DNA of 64,000 nucleotides from Streptomyces sp. XM4193 (GTDB lineage Bacteria > Actinomycetota > Actinomycetes > Streptomycetales > Streptomycetaceae): NCBI RefSeq assembly GCF_023072595.1, contig NZ_JALLGK010000002.1, positions 806,001 to 870,000 of the forward strand, given 5' to 3'. The position numbers were made by a program, and so were the translations under genes. Below the pieces are notes generated by a model. It saw nothing but the letters and a program-made list of their open reading frames with translations, made no database searches and was not told where the DNA came from. Each line of letters starts with the position of its first letter. The first letter of the stretch is position 1. This document shows positions 61,353 through 64,000 of this stretch, piece by piece.

Positions 61353-62998
61353 TCAGGTGCTCCCGGCGGTAGGAACGGCAGGCCCTTCGGCGGGCCGTCT
61401 TCGATGAGCCGCAGCAGGGCGGCGGTGTCTGCGTGTTCTTCGATCAGATCGCCGAGCCGGTCCAACTGCTCCTCGCGCAGCCGGCCGAAATCGGTGTCGG
61501 GCGCGGGTGCGAAGCTCCGCCCGCTCTCGGCCGCCACCTCGCGCAGCAGCGCGCGGCGGTAGTCGTCGTTCTCCAGCGAGCCGTGCCAGTGGGTGCCGCG
61601 CACCGGCCCCACCCGGCAGCCGTCCAGCGGCTGTCCGGAGAAGTCCTCGAACAGCGGCTGCCCGCCGAGGACTTCGGCGACGCCGTGGTGGATCTCGTAA
61701 CCCTCCACCCGGGCGCCCAGCGCGGTGCCGACCGGCCGCGCCAGCGTCTTCTCGCGGTGGAACCGCACCCGTACGGGCAGCAGCCCCAGGCCCGCCACGG
61801 ATCCGGCCCGCGACTCCACCTCGTCCTCGATGTGCTCGCCCAGCAGCTGGTACCCGCCGCAGATGCCGAGCACCGGACGGCCCTGCGCCGCGCGCCGGGC
61901 CAACTCACGGTCCAGGCCGCGCTCCCGCAGCCGGCGCAGTGCCCCCACCGTGCCGCGGGTGCCCGGCACGACGACCAGATCGGCGTCGGCCAGCTCCTCC
62001 GGCCGGTCCGCGAAGCGCAGCACCACCCCGGGCTCGGCGGCCAGCGCGTCCACATCGGTGAAGTTGGACATCAGCGGCACCCGCAGCACCGACACCCGCA
62101 GCACCTCACGGCCGTACGGCGGCGCGGTGCTCGCCTCGCGCGCGTGCTCGCGCAGCGAGAGGCCGAGCCCGTCCTCCTCGTCGATGCCCAGGCCCCGGCG
62201 GTGCGGGAGCACGCCGTAGAAGGCGCGACCGGTCACCGAGCGCAGCATCCGCAGGCCCGGCTCCAGCAGCGAGAGGTCGCCGCGGAACTTGTTCACCAGA
62301 TAGCCGGCCAGGAGCGCCTGGTCCTCGGCGGCGAGCAGCGCCGTCGTGCCGAAGAACGAGGCGAACACCCCGCCGCGGTCGATGTCGCCGACCACCAGGA
62401 CCGGCAGCGAAGCGGCCCGGGCCAGGCCCATGTTCACCAGATCGCCCCGACGCAGGTTGATCTCGGTCGGGCTGCCGGCCCCCTCGCAGATCACCGCGTC
62501 GTGAGTGCGCCGCAGCTCGGTCAGGCACTCGGTGACGGTGCCCAGCAGCCGCTCCCGGCGCTCCAAGTGGTAGCCGCGTGCGCTGAGTTCGCCCACCGGC
62601 CGGCCGAGCAGTACGACCTGGCTGGTGCTCTCGCCGCCGGGCTTGAGCAGTACCGGGTTCATCAGCGCGGACGGCTCCACGCCCGCCGCGGCGGCCTGCA
62701 TCGCCTGGGCGCGTCCGATCTCCGCGCCGTCCCGGGTGACGAAGGAGTTGAGCGACATGTTCTGCGCCTTGAACGGCGCCACCCGCAGTCCCTTGCGCGC
62801 CAGCCATCGGCAGATCCCGGCGGTGACGACGCTCTTGCCGGCGTCGGAGGTCGTACCCGCGACCAGCAGCCCACCGCCGAGAGCCCCGCCCCGCGCCGGA
62901 CCGCTTCCCGCCGGACCGCTGCCCGCGGTGCCGCTGCCCGTCGTACCGCCGGCCGGGTCGGTGGGTGCCGAACCGCCGTGTGCCGAGGGGGAGTTCAC
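61349..62998 (-). CDS. cobQ: Cobyric acid synthase
   Basis: CobQ amidates the b, d, e and g side chains of adenosylcobyrinate diamide. The 549 residues have a Gly/Ser/Ala-rich N-terminal extension (about 45 residues), P-loop GTTSDAGKSVVTAGICRWL, substrate motif PFKAQNMSLNSFVT, and a C-terminal glutamine amidotransferase with the Cys in VLGICGGYQLLGE and His in GYEIHHG and GTHWHGSL. GTG 62998 overlaps the cobD stop by GTGA. Confidence 0.96.
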   Translation of the reverse strand: MNSPSAHGGSAPTDPAGGTTGSGTAGSGPAGSGPARGGALGGGLLVAGTTSDAGKSVVTAGICRWLARKGLRVAPFKAQNMSLNSFVTRDGAEIGRAQAMQAAAAGVEPSALMNPVLLKPGGESTSQVVLLGRPVGELSARGYHLERRERLLGTVTECLTELRRTHDAVICEGAGSPTEINLRRGDLVNMGLARAASLPVLVVGDIDRGGVFASFFGTTALLAAEDQALLAGYLVNKFRGDLSLLEPGLRMLRSVTGRAFYGVLPHRRGLGIDEEDGLGLSLREHAREASTAPPYGREVLRVSVLRVPLMSNFTDVDALAAEPGVVLRFADRPEELADADLVVVPGTRGTVGALRRLRERGLDRELARRAAQGRPVLGICGGYQLLGEHIEDEVESRAGSVAGLGLLPVRVRFHREKTLARPVGTALGARVEGYEIHHGVAEVLGGQPLFEDFSGQPLDGCRVGPVRGTHWHGSLENDDYRRALLREVAAESGRSFAPAPDTDFGRLREEQLDRLGDLIEEHADTAALLRLIEDGPPKGLPFLPPGAPE

Positions 62999-63984
62999 GA
63001 CCCCACCCCCCGGTGCGCCGCGGCCCGCGCGCTCCGGGAGCGCAGCGCCCGCCGGGCTCCCGCGCCGCCCAGGGCGAGCAGCAGCGCGGCGTGGCCGACC
63101 CGCCGGGAGAGCGCCACCGCGCGGGCGATGTCGGCCACCTCCGGCGGGCGGCCCCCGGGGTTGAGGACCGCGCGGTGCTCGACGCGCCCGCGGTACGCCA
63201 GCGTGCCGCCGAGCCGTACGCCCAGCGCACCGGCGAACGCCGCCTCCACCACCCCCGCGTTCGGACTCGGGTGGGCGGCCGCGTCCAGTCGCCAACTGCG
63301 CAGCGCGGCACGGTGGTCGGGGCCGAGCACCGCGGCGAGCGCGGCGGTCAGCCGTGCTCCGGGCCGGCCGACCGCGTCGTCCAGCCGGGCCGAGGCCCAG
63401 CCGAACCGCAGATGCCGCGGCGAGCGGTGGCCGACCATCGCGTCCAGCGTGTTCGCCGCGCGGAAGGCGGCCATCCCGGGCACTCCGGCCACCGCGCCCC
63501 ACAGCAGCGCGCCGACGACCGCGTCCGAGGTGTTCTCGGCGACCGACTCCACGACCGCGCGGGCGATCCCGTCGGCGTCCAGGCACTGGGGGTCGCGTCC
63601 GCACAGCCGGGGCAGCCGTTCGCGTGCCGCCGCCAGTTCGCCTTCCTCCAGGCACCGGGCGAGCGACTGCGCCTCCCGTGCCAGCGAGGCGCCGCCGAGT
63701 ACCGACCACGTCGTCGCCGCGGCGAGCGCCGTGGCGGCGGACGGCGAGCGCCGTGCGGTCCGCAGGAGCCCCGCGCCCGCCGCGACCGTGCCGCCGACGC
63801 ACAGCGCGGTGTACAGCGCGCCGGCGGCTCTGCTGTCGCGCCACAGCAACTGCTCCAGGCGGCCCGCCAGTTGACCGAAACCCGCCACCGGGTGGAAACG
63901 CGCGGGGTCACCGAGAGCCGCGTCTGCCAGGTACCCCAGCGCGATGCCGAGCGGAGCGGCCGTCACCCGCGGAGCCTCAACCAC
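62995..63984 (-). CDS. cobD: Adenosylcobinamide-phosphate synthase CobD/CbiB (5' end uncertain)
   Basis: This membrane protein attaches aminopropanol (phosphate) to adenosylcobyric acid. The 329 residues show GDPARFHPVAGFGQLAG near the N-terminus, VESVAENTSDAVVGALLW and HPSPNAGVVEAAFAGALG, the family hallmarks, with several hydrophobic spans. GTG 63984 is the first start in the window, GTG 63966 is an alternative, and the frame stays open to the window edge, so the true start may lie outside. It precedes cobQ in a tightly coupled operon. Confidence 0.92.
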   Translation of the reverse strand: MVEAPRVTAAPLGIALGYLADAALGDPARFHPVAGFGQLAGRLEQLLWRDSRAAGALYTALCVGGTVAAGAGLLRTARRSPSAATALAAATTWSVLGGASLAREAQSLARCLEEGELAAARERLPRLCGRDPQCLDADGIARAVVESVAENTSDAVVGALLWGAVAGVPGMAAFRAANTLDAMVGHRSPRHLRFGWASARLDDAVGRPGARLTAALAAVLGPDHRAALRSWRLDAAAHPSPNAGVVEAAFAGALGVRLGGTLAYRGRVEHRAVLNPGGRPPEVADIARAVALSRRVGHAALLLALGGAGARRALRSRSARAAAHRGVGS

Positions 63985-64000
63985 CGCAGGCGGTTCGGCC

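Overview
The window is very GC-rich, densely coded chromosomal DNA of a Streptomyces or close relative. The evidence is the gene set (WhiA, an RbpA-type RNA polymerase binder, OpcA, SufR, an ectABCD cluster, a sortase-anchored LAxTG protein), the GTG and TTG starts, and the many start codons 6-7 nt after a TANNNT box. Gene content follows the conserved core I remember from S. coelicolor around SCO1953 to SCO1850. No phage, transposon, CRISPR array, tRNA or rRNA gene was recognised.

Layout. (1) 1-6.2 kb: the 3' end of an unrecognised gene, then uvrC-rapZ-yvcK-whiA. (2) 6.2-12.3 kb: glycolysis genes gap-pgk-tpiA, then secG, an RbpA-family gene and pgi. (3) 12.4-22.5 kb: ctaA, a small unknown gene and ctaB (haem O and haem A synthesis), then the pentose phosphate operon tkt-tal-zwf-opcA-pgl. 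(4) 22.7-31.4 kb: an ABC exporter pair divergent from sufR-sufB-sufD-Rieske-sufC-sufS-sufU-DUF59, with a SufR-type operator lying over the sufR start. (5) 31.5-41.5 kb: an SMR exporter, dapD, an EI24 membrane protein, a dapA paralogue, a secreted endonuclease/exonuclease/phosphatase protein, a 509-residue acidic unknown, a double TerD protein and a CMD-domain protein. (6) 41.5-48.6 kb: a membrane protein-kinase-regulator operon, a Tat-exported PhoX-type phosphatase and a class V PLP enzyme. (7) 48.8-55.2 kb: ectABCD on the minus strand, an amidohydrolase and a sortase-anchored protein. (8) 55.3-64 kb: the cobalamin genes cobD-cobQ-chelatase-cobO-cobB-cobEC, nearly all with overlapping start and stop codons.

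The metabolic genes connect: gap, pgk, tpiA and pgi carry lower glycolysis and sugar-phosphate isomerisation, while tkt, tal, zwf, opcA and pgl make NADPH and pentoses. The Suf genes build Fe-S clusters, and RapZ, YvcK and WhiA form the usual actinobacterial trio linking cell-envelope or carbon status to sporulation.

The least conventional features are not genes. There are several short tandem-repeat blocks in intergenic DNA: 22 bp x7 after phoX, 24 bp x3 after the PLP gene, 21-22 bp x3 across a stop codon, 15 bp x4 after pgl, and 10 bp x7 before the SMR gene. A complete intrinsic terminator with a U-tract lies between ectB and ectC. A hairpin buries the Shine-Dalgarno of the CMD gene. Several palindromes overlap probable promoters. 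The order of the ctaA-to-pgl segment suggests a local inversion relative to S. coelicolor as I remember it. I found no convincing wholly new multi-gene system; the best unknowns are the 509-residue acidic protein, the three-gene sensor operon and the repeat arrays.
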